Source: Voacanga thouarsii (taxonomy: Eukaryota; Streptophyta; Magnoliopsida; Gentianales; Apocynaceae). Taken from it: DNA of 64,000 nt. The notes below the pieces were generated by a model. The model was given only the letters and a program-made list of their open reading frames with translations. It did not search any database and was not told where the DNA came from. A program made the position numbers and the translations under genes. The stretch's first letter is position 1, and the number at the start of each line of letters is the position of its first letter. Of this stretch, positions 21,952 through 33,532 are shown in pieces. The stretch covers positions 1,406,501 through 1,470,500 of the forward strand of contig JANUWF010001281.1 of the NCBI GenBank assembly GCA_026120185.1, written 5' to 3'.

Positions 21952-23752
21952 TGTTTTATAACACCCCACAACCTATGCATCTTAAAAGGGGTGGGGATGT
22001 CACCCCATCCTTAGGATCAAGAGTCTTTATAACTAGGTAAAGAGGAGAATTAAGAAAAATAACTAAGTTCAACACTTATTACATTTTGATCAATACTTAA
22101 ACAAGTCTCAAATTTAACGAAATAGAATACTCAAAAGAAAAATACATTCAATAATAGAAATAGAAACTTCAGACAGGTAAGCTCATCTTCAAAGCAGGCT
22201 CTTTCTAAAAACATGGTATAAAGTACGGTGAGAAATACTTCCTAATAAGTCCTATGTGTGCTCATGATAATTCATAGAAGGTTTTATGTATGCAAATTCG
22301 AACAAGTCATAAGAAAAGACTACAAATCATAATAATTTGTTTTTTAATATAGAGTGGTATTTTACATCTATTTCTCAAATAAAAGTGTATATTTAGAAAA
22401 GAAATAAACCACTCTAAAATAAAAGTGACTATGAAACCCTGTATCATAGTTAAAGCCGTGAAACCCTGTATCATAACTGTGTATTGTGAAGCCCTGCATC
22501 ACAATACAAGTGGATGATCGGCCTATTGGGTGAGATACTCCTCTATTTTTATACTCTAACTTACTGGTTGTCCATTTTGGGAATAGACCACTTCGACTAA
22601 GTTATTAGCTTGGATTGGCCTGACTAATCAGAATTGACACTTTATCCAGAAAGAGTTTATCCCTCGGTAGAGGCCTCCACTTGAAGACTTACCCTAACCT
22701 TCTAAAGTTAGCTCCAATTAGTCTACCCTTATTGAGTACTCAATGTTTGTTACTTGCATAAGAACATTCACAAAAGTACCTTATTGTTTTGAAATTGCAA
22801 TCACAGTTAAGTGTTTTAGTTGGAACCTTCTATTTTAGAAAATCAACGTTTTAGCTGAAAGTTTTTGTTTGATCAAAATGTTTGTTTTAAGAAGGAAAAG
22901 GAAAATATCTTGTACGACAAGGGAAAAGAAAATAACCATGTTTGCATCTCAAGCGAAATCCATCTTTGCCATAATGTAAACAACACTTGACTTGCAATAA
23001 AGCATTTACTTAATGAATCATTTCATGCAAGAACATACTTGGTTCTCTTATCTCACAAATAAAATCTCCTGATGTCTTGATCAATAGAACCTAGCCTTGT
23101 CTTAGGAAAATACAAAGAACATGTCACTACTTACCTAACAACTCTTATCTCAAAAGGGCGAAAGCATACAATGTCCCCAATCCCCACAATACCCATTCAG
23201 CATTGGCAAATCTCATTCAATACTTATATTGATATAGCATTAAGATAGTTCAATAACTAACAACTAGTCATCAGATAATTTGGTCCAACTAATATCTTAA
23301 TCCCAAACATAATATGCCAGATATGAAATCATATCTCTAATCTCCAAGTGTTCAAAACATGCATTCCAGAACCCAAAGATTCAATAATGATAATAATATT
23401 AATAATTACTATTATCAATAACAATATCCAATAATAATTATTATTGATTAATAAATAATATACTACAAATTATATTCAATAAATGATAAATAATGAATTT
23501 TTAATAAATAGTAAATAAATAATAAGTATTAAATATTAATAATTAGTAAGTATTTTTTTAAAAGTATTTAGTATTTAGTTAATGGTGAATAAATAACCAC
23601 AATTGGTATGTTGTAATATGAAACGATATTAGTTTGGGTACTTATGCTTAATAAATAACAGTATTAAGTAACAACAAGCTTACAATTTAAAATCTTTAAT
23701 AATAGCAACTAATAACTAATAATTGATATAGATAATAGCTTGTAGTTGTACA

Positions 23753-25770
23753 TGTTGGATTGTATGCCCTCTTAGACTAGGTTTCTGATGTAAAATCGAA
23801 TATTATAATAAAAGAATTTATTTTCAGAAGTTGTTTGTGAATTTACTTTTTGTTTGTGCACGATTTTCATTTGGAACAGACCCATTGTGTTTAAATAAGT
23901 GATCCATGTGAATGGTGGTCTTTCACAGTAAGGTATGGATCACGGGTTATTTAGCACATAAACATTTGTTCTTAACCTATTGATGAGACTGGGAATTTCA
24001 TCATGTTTAGGTTATTATGTTATGAATTCTAAATGGGGAATGGCTTACCTTTAGCCAGTGAGTAGTCCACTCACTTCATAACATAAGCGTATTTCGAATA
24101 CGTAGGACAGGACCTGTAGTAGTGGTTTCTAAAAGTACTATATGATAGAAACCTAGACTACTACTGCTACAGCGTGGATTAGTACTCTACGACTTGAGTA
24201 TGAGTTAGTGGTCTGGCGAAACTGGAAGCCTATACTTTGATTTGCTATAGTTGAGGTTTTATCGTAGGGCCAATATACTTGCATGTTGGGTATGTGTGAC
24301 TAATTAGTTAAGACAGACTTGTACAACATAGTTTCTACATTATATCGCCCCTTGTGGTTGTCCGAATGGTCTAAAATGTCCAGGGCCCTGGGAAATATGA
24401 CTTGGATGTTTGCTTTAGGGTAGCTCCCTTGAAAAGCGGAAACACTCCAGGAAGTCGTGGATCATTGGACTAGAAGCCTAAGGATGGTAGATGTCATTTA
24501 GAGGGGTATTAGAACACTTCTTCCTCTCTAAATGTACGGCGATGTGTAGAGGGGTATTTTAGTCATTTCACCTGTAGGTCAGAGACTTTGCTATCGCAGC
24601 ATTGTCCTTGGGATCAATATTTCCTTATGGTGATATTAGAAAATATTTAAAATGCAAAATACAGCTATTTATATAGCAGGGGTATTTTGGTCATTTTAGC
24701 AGCCAAGGCGATGTGTCTTTTTGGTCCTCGGAATAGTCCGTAAGTCCTAACTACTTTTGGGTTGAGGAATTGGTCTCAATTGAAGAGGATTTTATTTTAT
24801 TTTATTTTATTCAGAAAGTCTAATTTATTATTGGACTGGAATAAAATAAATAAATAAATAAAATAAGAGTTGAGAGAAAATTAATTATCTAGTTTATTTG
24901 GTTAATTAATTATTCAGGGCCTAGGTCCAGTATGAATAATTAAGAAATTAACCTGGGCTTAAACTAGGGGAAATAATTAATGTTTAATTATTTATTGGGT
25001 TATTTATATAGGCCCAAGAAATAAATAATTAAAGATTAATTATTATGGTTCATTTGGTCTCATTAATTATTTATTGGGTTGTTTATATAAGCCCAGGAAA
25101 TAAATAATTAATATTTATTGTTTTGGGCCTTTTGGGTCCAAGGAAAATAATAAATATTTTTCTGGCCCAATAGCTTGGACCTTAGGGTTTTTCCGGATAC
25201 TGTTAAGAGGAGTTTAGGGTTAGGCCAAACTGATTCTCAGGATAACATCCGAGTGTTTTGATATCCCGGGGATATGTTTATCAGATAATGAGAGACCTGT
25301 TTTGGCTAACCAATAAAACTAGTCTCTGGTAGAAAATTAACCCTAATTTCCCTAACACTACACAAGACTCACGTCTCTCTCTCTCTGTCTCACGCCACTC
25401 CCTCTTCTTGGTTTCTCCTTGGACTTTGCTAATCAATAGCGAGTGAACCAAGGAGATTTGAGACCATTCTTCTTCTCTGTTGTGTTCACCGACTAGAGGT
25501 TAGGCAGAGGAATATCCCGAGAGCTGGAAAGCTAGGCGTTCATGCAAACAAGACGGAGTAGAAGGCTAGCGAGTGTTCAACCGGAAGCTTCTTCAAGTGG
25601 ACAAAGCGAAGCGATTCCAGTCGTTCAATTCGCTCCAACTCAACCTAGAAGGGTTAAGGAGCGCAAAGGTATGATCTTCACGCTTCCGTATGGCCTTTAT
25701 GGCTCGCAGTTATTTTTTCTCCAATTTTTTTCACGTATAGTGCATGCTCCCCTGTTTTCTTCTTCCCTCA
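23753..25770 (+). repeat. 5' LTR of Copia-3
   Basis: It starts TGTTGGATTGTATGCCC and ends TCTTCCCTCA. It includes a TTTTA tandem run (24791-24810), a block of ATTAATTATT repeats with GGCCCA words (24890-25140), a CT-repeat near 25375 and a short open frame from ATG 25542. The offset to the 3' LTR is a constant 7760 bp up to the CT indel. Confidence 0.96.
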
Positions 25771-25889
25771 ATGTGGTATCAGAGCCACTGGTTTTGATCA
25801 ATATAGGAAGCATGGTAGTTAATAAAATTGGAGAAGATGATTATACCTATGATCCTTCGCTGTTTTGGTATGGGATAGGCTTGATGTAA
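25542..25889 (+). other. Open frame at the 3' end of the Copia-3 5' LTR, unknown
   Basis: The frame from ATG 25542 reads MQTRRSRRLASVQPE and SSSGQSEAIPVVQ, then PTQPRRVKERK and MIFTLPYGLYG. It runs out of the LTR at 25770, across the primer site, to a stop at 25887-25889. The 3' LTR holds the same frame from ATG 33304. The basic, serine-rich start looks like a nuclear or RNA-binding leader, but I know no family. It may be an upstream open frame of the element RNA or chance coding. The G-to-A type changes between the copies mostly alter the amino acid, so I see no sign of selection. Confidence 0.35.
25774..25786 (+). other. Primer binding site of Copia-3 (tRNA-iMet)
   Basis: TGGTATCAGAGCC lies three bases after the 5' LTR. 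Confidence 0.93.
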
Positions 25890-27592
25890 GCTTCACCGTT
25901 TGAAGCATAGGAGCATACTGTAAATTTTTGGCTTTGATGTTTTAATCGTGTAAACCTAATTTTAATGGGTATAGGCGGTTGTGGTTATGTTTTGGATGAG
26001 TTTTTATAAGTAAAAATGTCCAAAGAAGCCAAAGAAGACAGAAAAAATCGAAGAAAAATATGCTCTGCAAGTCGTGCGCGAAACAGAAGAAAAAACGAAG
26101 AAGATGCACTGTTTCTAAGCCGTTGAAGCCGAGCCGAGCCACCACTGTTTCTGTGTGAAGAGCCGTGTCGCACGAGCCGCTGGAGCCGAGCCGCGACTGT
26201 AGCAATCCAAGCCGAATTCATTTTGAAGGTTGCAATTGAATTGCAATTGATTCCGGGTCGGGCAGCAAAATCCGATAAAACACGCGGGTCGCGTGCAGAG
26301 GAGAAGCGGTTCGGGTGCGGTTCACGGGCGGGCGGGTCACGGCTTGGCGGGTTGGAAGCTGCAGGAGATCTGGTGCGGCTGGTTCACAGCGGCCGCGGTG
26401 GACCACATGCCAAATGGGCCCGGATCCGGTGCGGCTGTGCAAGTGGACCTCCAATCAAATTTTTTTATTTTTTTTCTTTTTCGTTTTGGGTCCCATACTA
26501 GCGTAAGTTAATATTTTTGCAATTTTTATATTCTTGGAATATATTTGCATGAAAAATATTAGTAAGGGATTTTAGGATTAAACAAGATAATTAATTAATT
26601 AATTAATGTGTTTAATTCTATTATTTGGGCACTTAGGTTTAAAAAAAAATAGAAAGCATGAAAACGTTTACTGTTTTCGAGCATGCTATTTTTTTATGTA
26701 CCTATGTGTGCTTTTTCTCAAAGACCAAAGTCTTTGGGAACTTTTTGTTTTGACAAGAAAAATATTTTTCTTCAAAAATTAAATGGTTATTTTAATTGGT
26801 ACAAAAATTAATCCTTGAATATTTTCTCAAAGGATTTAATCCTTGACATAGAAAATATATTGGATTTAGATATTTTTGTAAATTAAAATGGAGAGCCATT
26901 TTGTTTTGTTTTGGACTAGAAAAATGATTTTGTCAAATAAACTTGAGACCAAAGTCTCTAGAAAGTTTTAATTGGAAAATTTTTGAAATCATTAAGTTTT
27001 AACTTAAATAAAATTAGTCCATGGAGAAAATCTCTCAAAGGATATAAGCCTTGACATAGAGATTTTATTAGACTTAGATATTTTATTTTTTGAGTTAAGG
27101 AAAAACTTAATGGAAATTTCAAAAGGATATTTTCCAGAAAACCTTTATTTTAAAAGACTAAGTGGGAGAGGGGTTCCAACGGCCCCACGGCTTCCATCAC
27201 GGTCCTCATTAGAGATCGTGGTTCCCCTCGCGTCACCCCTGGGAGTGAACCCGTATAGGATGGGGATACCACAAGGATCTAGATCTAATGGAAGGATGTA
27301 ATTAATAACCCGGGGCACGTACTATGATCGGCCAGCCCACGTTGGAGGTTATAGTGCGAGGTATGTCCATAGGAAATGAGAGGAAACGGCCATCCCACGA
27401 TGGAGTTATTCTCTAGTCCATTACCTAGAAGGGAAATTAATTTGTGGTGGTTAATACACTTAGCTTAGGAAACTCGTTAATCTTCCCAAGAAGCTATGTC
27501 AGCTTTCCTAAGAGCCAAATTATTTTCAATGCACAAATTTTATTTTGTTTTCACAAACTAAATTCTTTCTTTTATTTTTCGATTTTCGTAAA
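25787..27592 (+). other. Long non-coding leader of Copia-3
   Basis: About 1.8 kb separate the primer site from gag. The leader has a GC-rich block (26160-26450, with GGCGGGCGGG), then AT-rich DNA with a degenerate duplication. ACCAAAGTCTTTGGGAA near 26725 and ACCAAAGTCTCTAGAAA near 26949 open two copies, each holding TCTCAAAGGAT and CCTTGACATAGA followed by TTAGATATTTT. A block rich in CCACG and GGCC words follows (27170-27420). No convincing protein is coded. Confidence 0.7.
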
Positions 27593-28430
27593 TGGTGGGA
27601 GGTTCTTTTAGTCCATTGGCCGTTATTCTCAGTGGAGAATAAGTTAACGGGTCCAAACTATGTGGACTCGGAAAAGGAACTCGGACATAATACTCACAAC
27701 TGAGGAGTATAAGTATGTCCTTTACGAAACCCGCCCTATTATCGGGGAAGGTTCCACCGCCGAAGAGCGAGAGGCCGAAAAGGCGTGGAAGAAAGCCGAC
27801 GAAATGGCACGTTGCTATATGTTAGCTTCCATGTCTAATGTGCTCCAGCCAAAACACGAGCACATGGCTTCGCATATGACATAAGTCAATCATTGGCAAC
27901 TATGTTCGCAGACAAGAGTCGGCCCGCAAGGCAGGAGGCTCTTCGAACTATTGTGAACACTAAGATGGCCGAGGGAGCATCGATCCGAGAGCATATGCTC
28001 AAGATGATTGTCGCTTTCGAGGAGGCGAAAATCTTAGGGGTCTGTTATTGACCCCGAGAGCCAAGTGGACATGGTTCTCGATCTCTACCGGCTCTTTCAC
28101 TCAGCTCAAGTTAAACTATAACATGAACAAGTTGAACATGAGTTTAACCGAATCGATGAAGGAGCTCCAGTATGGCGGAGAAGGTCATGAAGCCGCAGTC
28201 TAAGGCCATGATTGCTAAGGCTTCTTCTTCAAGAACTGGGCCTAAACCCAGAAAGTTCAAGAGGAAGAAGGGGAATGCAGCAGCCCAGCCCAAGAACCAG
28301 CCCAAGGACAAACCAAAGGGCAAGTGCTTCAAGTGTGGGAAGAAGGGACACTGGAAAAAGGGTGTCCAGATCTTCAAGGCCAAGAAAAACCCCACAGGTA
28401 ATGTTTACTATCTAGAGTCCATATCAATGG
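27593..28430 (+). pseudogene. Copia-3 gag remnant
   Basis: The start ATG 27593 (MVGGSFSPLAVILSGE) is followed at once by a stop. The next blocks, NKLTGPNYVD and DIILTTEEYKYVLYE, lie in two other frames. Then come KKADEMARCYMLASMSNVLQ (to 27884) and, after further indels, a lysine/proline-rich tail with the zinc knuckle CFKCGKKGHW (28325 on), whose last cysteine is out of frame. This is the gag order of copia elements: N-terminal domain, capsid, CCHC box. At least four indels show it is dead. Confidence 0.85.
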
Positions 28431-31400
28431 TAGGATCAACTTCCACTTGGATTGTTGATTCAGGAGTCACTGATCATATCTGTAACTCCTTGCAGGGGTT
28501 TAGGAAGATAAGATGACTCAAGAAGGGTGAACATGGGCTTCGAGTGGGTAATGGAGCACAAGTCTGGGCCCTTGCAGTGGGAGAGCTGGATCTCATTTTT
28601 TATTGTAATAAGATAGTGGTTTTAAAGACATTTTATATGTACTTGGTTTTCAACAGAATTTGATTTCAGTTGTAAAACTTATTAATCAATGATATTCTGT
28701 ATCTTTCCATTCTGGTATTTCTATCAGTAGAGATGGAGAAGTTTTATGTACTGGGCACATGTATGGTAATATGTTCTTTTTAAACCCTATTAACAACCAA
28801 TCAAATAACGCTCAGGCTGAACCTTTAATTAAGAAGAGAAAGACCAATATCAATGATTCATACCTTTGGCATCTAAGGTTGGGTCATATTAACTCAACCA
28901 AGATTCAGAGGCTAATCCATGATGGGCCTTTGAGCTCATTGAGATTGGAAAGTTGGCCTCAGTGTGAATCCTGCCTGATGGGAAAAATAACCAAAAGGTC
29001 TTTTACACCAAAGGCAGATAGAGCTAAGGAGGTGTTGAGTCTTGTTCACACTGATGTGTGTGGTCCATTGTCTACACCAGCTAGGGGAGGTTTTGAGTAC
29101 TTCATCACATTCACGGATGATTGTACGAGGTATCGTTACATTTACCTGATGAGACGCAAGTCTGACTCTTTTGACAAGTTCAAAGAGTTTAAGGCTGAAG
29201 TGGAGCGTCGGACAGGTACATTAATCAAAACCTTATGATCGGATTGTGGTGGAGAGTACCTCCTAGGTGAATTCAAGGACTACATGGTACATCATGGGAT
29301 AGTATCCCAGCTCTCTGCACTGGGAACACCCCAGCAGAACGGAGTAGCTGAGAGAAGGAACAGGACGTTGATGGAAATGGTCCGAAGCATGATGTCTCAT
29401 GCTACTCTTCCAGTGTCCTTTTGGGGATATGCCCTGGAGACAACGGCATATATTCTGAACTTGGTGCCTTCCAAGTCAGTACCTAGGACTCCCTATGAGA
29501 TGTGGACTGGGCGTAAGCCAAGTCTGAATCATCTCAGGATTTGGGGTTGTCCAGCTTATGTACTGGTCAAGGGAGACAAGTTGGAACCAAGATCAGAATT
29601 ATGCTATTTTGTTGGGTATTTAAAAGGGACAAAAGGAGGTTACTTTTATCATCCTAAGGAGCAAAAGGTATTAGTCAGTACCAATGCTAGATACTTGGAA
29701 GATGGTCAAAGTACTTCCACTAAAGGTTCAACAAGGTTGGAACTTGAGGAGAAGTTATCTACAGAATCGACTTCTTCTGACCCGATTGTAGAACAAGAAG
29801 AGGCACAGCCTCAAGAGCCTGTGCAAATAGAGCCTCGTCGTAGTGGGAGAGTGTCTAGGGTTCCGGATAGATGGACTGGAGAAGCCATTGAGCTGGTCTC
29901 CGACCATCAGGAACAAGACTCTACTAGATACGAGGAGGCTATTGCTGATGCCGATACAAATCTGTGGCATGAAGCAATGAAAGCCAAAATTGAGTCTATG
30001 TACCTCAATCAGGTTTGGGATCTTGTAGCTTCACCTGAAGGGATAAAACCCATTGGGTGCAAGTGGGTATACAAGAGGAAGAGAGGAGCGGATGTGAAGG
30101 TGGAAACCTTCAAAGTTAGGCTTGTGGCGAAAGGGTATACTCAGAAAGGGGGAATCGACTATGAGAAAACCTTTTCCCGGTAGCCATGCTTAAATCCATC
30201 CGCATCCTCCTTGCCATCGCATGTCACTATGACTACGAGATATGGCAAATGGATGTCAAGACGGCATTTTAAAATGGCCATCTTAGCGAAGACATCTATA
30301 TGTCCCAACTGGAAGGCTTCATTGCTGAAGGCCAGGAACACATGGTTTGCAAGCTTAAGAAGTTCATTTATGGACTTAAGCAGGCAACGAGAGCATGGAA
30401 CATTCGTTTTGATGAGACTGTAAAGTCTTATGGTTTTATTCAAAACGAAGATAAACCATGCGTGTACAGGAAACATGGAGGCATTAATGTGATTTTTCTT
30501 GTCCTGTATGTGGATGACATTCTACTCATTGGAAATGATGTAGGGACATTGTCATCTACAAAGGTTTGACTGTCTAGTCAATTTAGTATGAAGGACTTGG
30601 GAGAAGCCAGCTACATTCTCGGGATTAGGTTTCTTAGAAATAAGAAGTAGAGAATGTTAGGGTTATCCCAAACAACATACATTGACAATATGCTGGCCAA
30701 GTACAGCATAGACTCATGCAAGGGAGCTCTAATCCCTTGCAGACATGGGTTATCATTTTCTTCGAAGGACTGTCCTAAGTCTCAAGAAGAAAAGGACAGA
30801 ATGAGTAGGATTCCTTACGCTTCGGCTGTGGGAAGTCTCATGTACGCCATGCTGTGTACTAGGCTAGATATCTGCTTTGCCGTGGGCTTAGTTAGCAGAT
30901 ATCAGTCAAACCCTGGGGAGGTTCATTGGCAAGCTGTAAAACATATTCTCAAGTACCTCAAGGGAACGAGAGATTATATGCTGGTTTACAGGGCTGATGA
31001 TTTGGTTCCTACAGGATACACAGACTCAGACTTCTAGGCGGATAAGGATGAGAGAAAATCCACTAGTGGATATGTCTTCACCTTGTCTGGAGGAGCAATT
31101 TCATGGAGGAGTATCAAGCAGTCTTGTATTGCTGACTCAACCATGGAAGCTGAGTATGTGGTAGCTTCGGACGCGTCCAAGGAAGCAATTTGGCTCCGGA
31201 AGTTCCTTTCAGAACTTGGAGTCATACCATATATGGACAGGCCGGTTGTGATGTATTGCGACAACACTAGAGTAGTATTGCAATTTAAGGAACCTCGGAA
31301 CCACAAGAAGGGGAAACACATCGAGAGGAAGTACCACCTGATCCGGGATTTCATCCAGAGACGGGAAGTCGTGGTGGAGCATATTGCCTCAGAAAATAAT

Positions 31401-31490
31401 CTAGCAGATCCATTCACCAAGCCTTTGGCTGAGAGAGTCTTCAAGAGACACTTAGACGCCATAGGGGTGGGCACCTATGGACTTACCTAG
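28430..31490 (+). pseudogene. Copia-3 pol remnant: protease, integrase, reverse transcriptase, RNase H
   Basis: Protease: WIVDSGVTDHICN (28445 on), with A to V next to the catalytic triplet. Integrase: WHLRLGH and CESCLMG (zinc site), [18 protein letters not shown] and [14 protein letters not shown] (DDE). A TGA at 29236-29238 replaces the expected arginine codon just before the second D. The linker ends [14 protein letters not shown] and the frame slips near 30178. Reverse transcriptase: QMDVKTAF, then a stop, LSEDIYMSQLEGFIAEGQEH, and catalytic YVDDILLIGND near 30508. RNase H (30654-31490): TGYTDSDF, then TAG at 31035-31037, MEAEYVVASDASKEAIWLRK and a tail ending GVGTYGLT. It copies and integrates the element when intact; here it is inactive. 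Confidence 0.94.
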
Positions 31491-31512
31491 TCTTAGAGTG
31501 CAAGTGGGAGAT

Positions 31513-33532
31513 TGTTGGATTGTATGCCCTTTTAGACTAGGTTTTTGATGTAAAATCGAATATTTTAATAAAAGAATTTATTTTCAGAAATTGTTTGTGA
31601 ATTTACTTTTTGTTTGTGCACGATTTTCATTTGGAACAGACCCATTGTGTTTAAATAAGTGATCCATGTGAATGGTGGTCTTTCACAGTAAGGTATGAAT
31701 CACGGGTTATTTAACACATAAACATTTGTTCTTAATCTATTGATGAGACTGGGAATTTCATCATGTTTAGGTTATTATGTTATGAATTCTAAATGGGGAA
31801 TGGCTTACCTTTAGCCAGTGAGTAGTCCACTCACTTCATAACATAAGCGTATTTCGAATACGTAGGACAGGACCTGTAGTAGTGGTTTCTAAAAGTACTA
31901 TATGATAGAAACCTAGACTACTACTGCTACAGCGTGGACTAGTACTCTACGACTTGAGTATGAGTTGGTGGTCTGGCGAAACTGGAAGCATATACTTTGA
32001 TTTGCTATAGTTGAGGTTCTATCGTAGGGCCAATATACTTGCATGTTGGGTATGTGTGACTAGTTAGTTAAGACAGACTTGTACAACATAGTTTCTGCAT
32101 TATATCGCCCCTTGTGGTTGTCCGAATGGTCTAAAATGTCCAGGGCCCTGGGAAACATGACTTGGATGTTTGCTTTAGGGTAGCTCCCTTGGAAAGCGGA
32201 AACACTCCAGGAAGTCGTGGATCATTGGACTAGAAGCCTAAGGATGGTAGATGTCATTTAGAGGGGTGTTAGTACACTTCTTCCTCTCTAAATGTATGGC
32301 GATGTGTAGAGGGGTATTTTAGTCATTTCACCTGTAGGTCGGAGACTTTGCTATCGCAGCATTGTCCTTGGGATCAATATTTCCTTATGGTGATATTAGG
32401 AAATATTTAAAATGTAAAATACAGCTATTTATATAGTAGGGGTATTTTGGTCATTTTAGCAGCCGAGGCGATGTGTCTTTTTGGTCCTCGTAATAGCCCG
32501 TAAGTCCTAACTACTTTTGGGTTGAGGAATTGGTCTCAGTTGAAGAGGATTTTATTTTATTTTATTTTATTCAGAAAGTCTAATTTATTATTGGACTGGA
32601 ATAAAATAAATAAATAAATAAAATAAGAGTTGAGAGAAAATTAATTATCTAGTTTATTTGGTTAATTAATTATTCAGGGCCTAGGTCCAGTATGAATAAT
32701 TAAGAAATTAACCTGGGCTTAAACTAGGGGAAATAATTAATGTTTAATTATTTATTGGGTTATTTATATAGGCCCAAGAAATAAATAATTAAAGATTAAT
32801 TATTATGGTTCATTTGGACTCATTAATTATTTATTGGGTTGTTTATATAAGCTCAGGAAATAAATAATTAATATTTATTGTTTTGGGCCTTTTGGGTCCA
32901 AGAAAAATAATAAATATTTTTCTGACCCAATAGCTTGGACCTTAGGGTTTTTCCAGATACGGTTAAGAGGAGTTTAGGGTTAGGCCAAACTAATTCTCAG
33001 GATAACATCCGAGTGTTTTGATATCCCGGGGATATGTTTATCAGATAATGAGAGACCTGTTTTGGCTAACCAATAAAACTAGTCTCTGGTAGAAAATTAA
33101 CCCTAATTTCCCTAACACTACACAAGACTCACGTCTCTCTCTCTCTCTGTCTCACGCCACTCCCTCTTCTTAGTTTCTCCTTGGACTTTGCTAATCAATA
33201 GCGAGTGAACCAAGGAGATTTGAGACCATTCTTCTTCTCTGTTGTGTTCACCGACTAGAGGTTAGGCAGAGGAATATCCCGAGAGCTGGAAAGCTAGGCG
33301 TTCATGCAAACAAGACGGAGTAGAAGGCTAGCGGGTGTTCAACCGGAAGCTTCTTCAAGTGGACAAAGCGAGGCGATTCCAGTCGTTCAATCTGCTCCTA
33401 CTCAACCTAGAAGGGTTAAGGAGCGGAAATGTATGATCTTCACGCTTCCGTATGGCCTTTATGGCTCGCGGTTATTTTTTCTCCAATTTTTTTCACGTAC
33501 AGTGCATGCTCCCCTATTTTCTTCTTCCCTCA
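31513..33532 (+). repeat. 3' LTR of Copia-3
   Basis: It has the same ends as the 5' LTR (TGTTGGATTG to TTCCCTCA) and is directly followed by target duplication GTACA. An extra CT in the CT-repeat near 33140 makes it 2 bp longer. It also holds the MQTRRSRRLA frame from 33304. Confidence 0.96.

Larger units (their letters stand above)
23753..33532 (+). mobile_element. Copia-3: 9.8-kb Ty1/copia element with 2.02-kb LTRs
   Basis: A full-length element flanked by a perfect 5-bp duplication GTACA (23748-23752 and 33533-33537). LTRs lie at 23753-25770 and 31513-33532, the primer site at 25774-25786, an unusually long leader to 27592, gag at 27593-28430, pol at 28430-31490, and a purine-rich tract AAGTGGGAGAT just before 31513. 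I count about 44 substitutions and one CT dinucleotide indel between the LTRs (about 2.2%), so it is the youngest element here whose age can be judged. Gag and pol are nevertheless broken by several frameshifts and stops. Confidence 0.96.

Noticed and set aside
26218..26501. GC-rich frames on both strands in the Copia-3 leader
   Set aside because: GC-rich DNA lacks stops by composition; overlapping frames are open in several phases and none resembles a protein.
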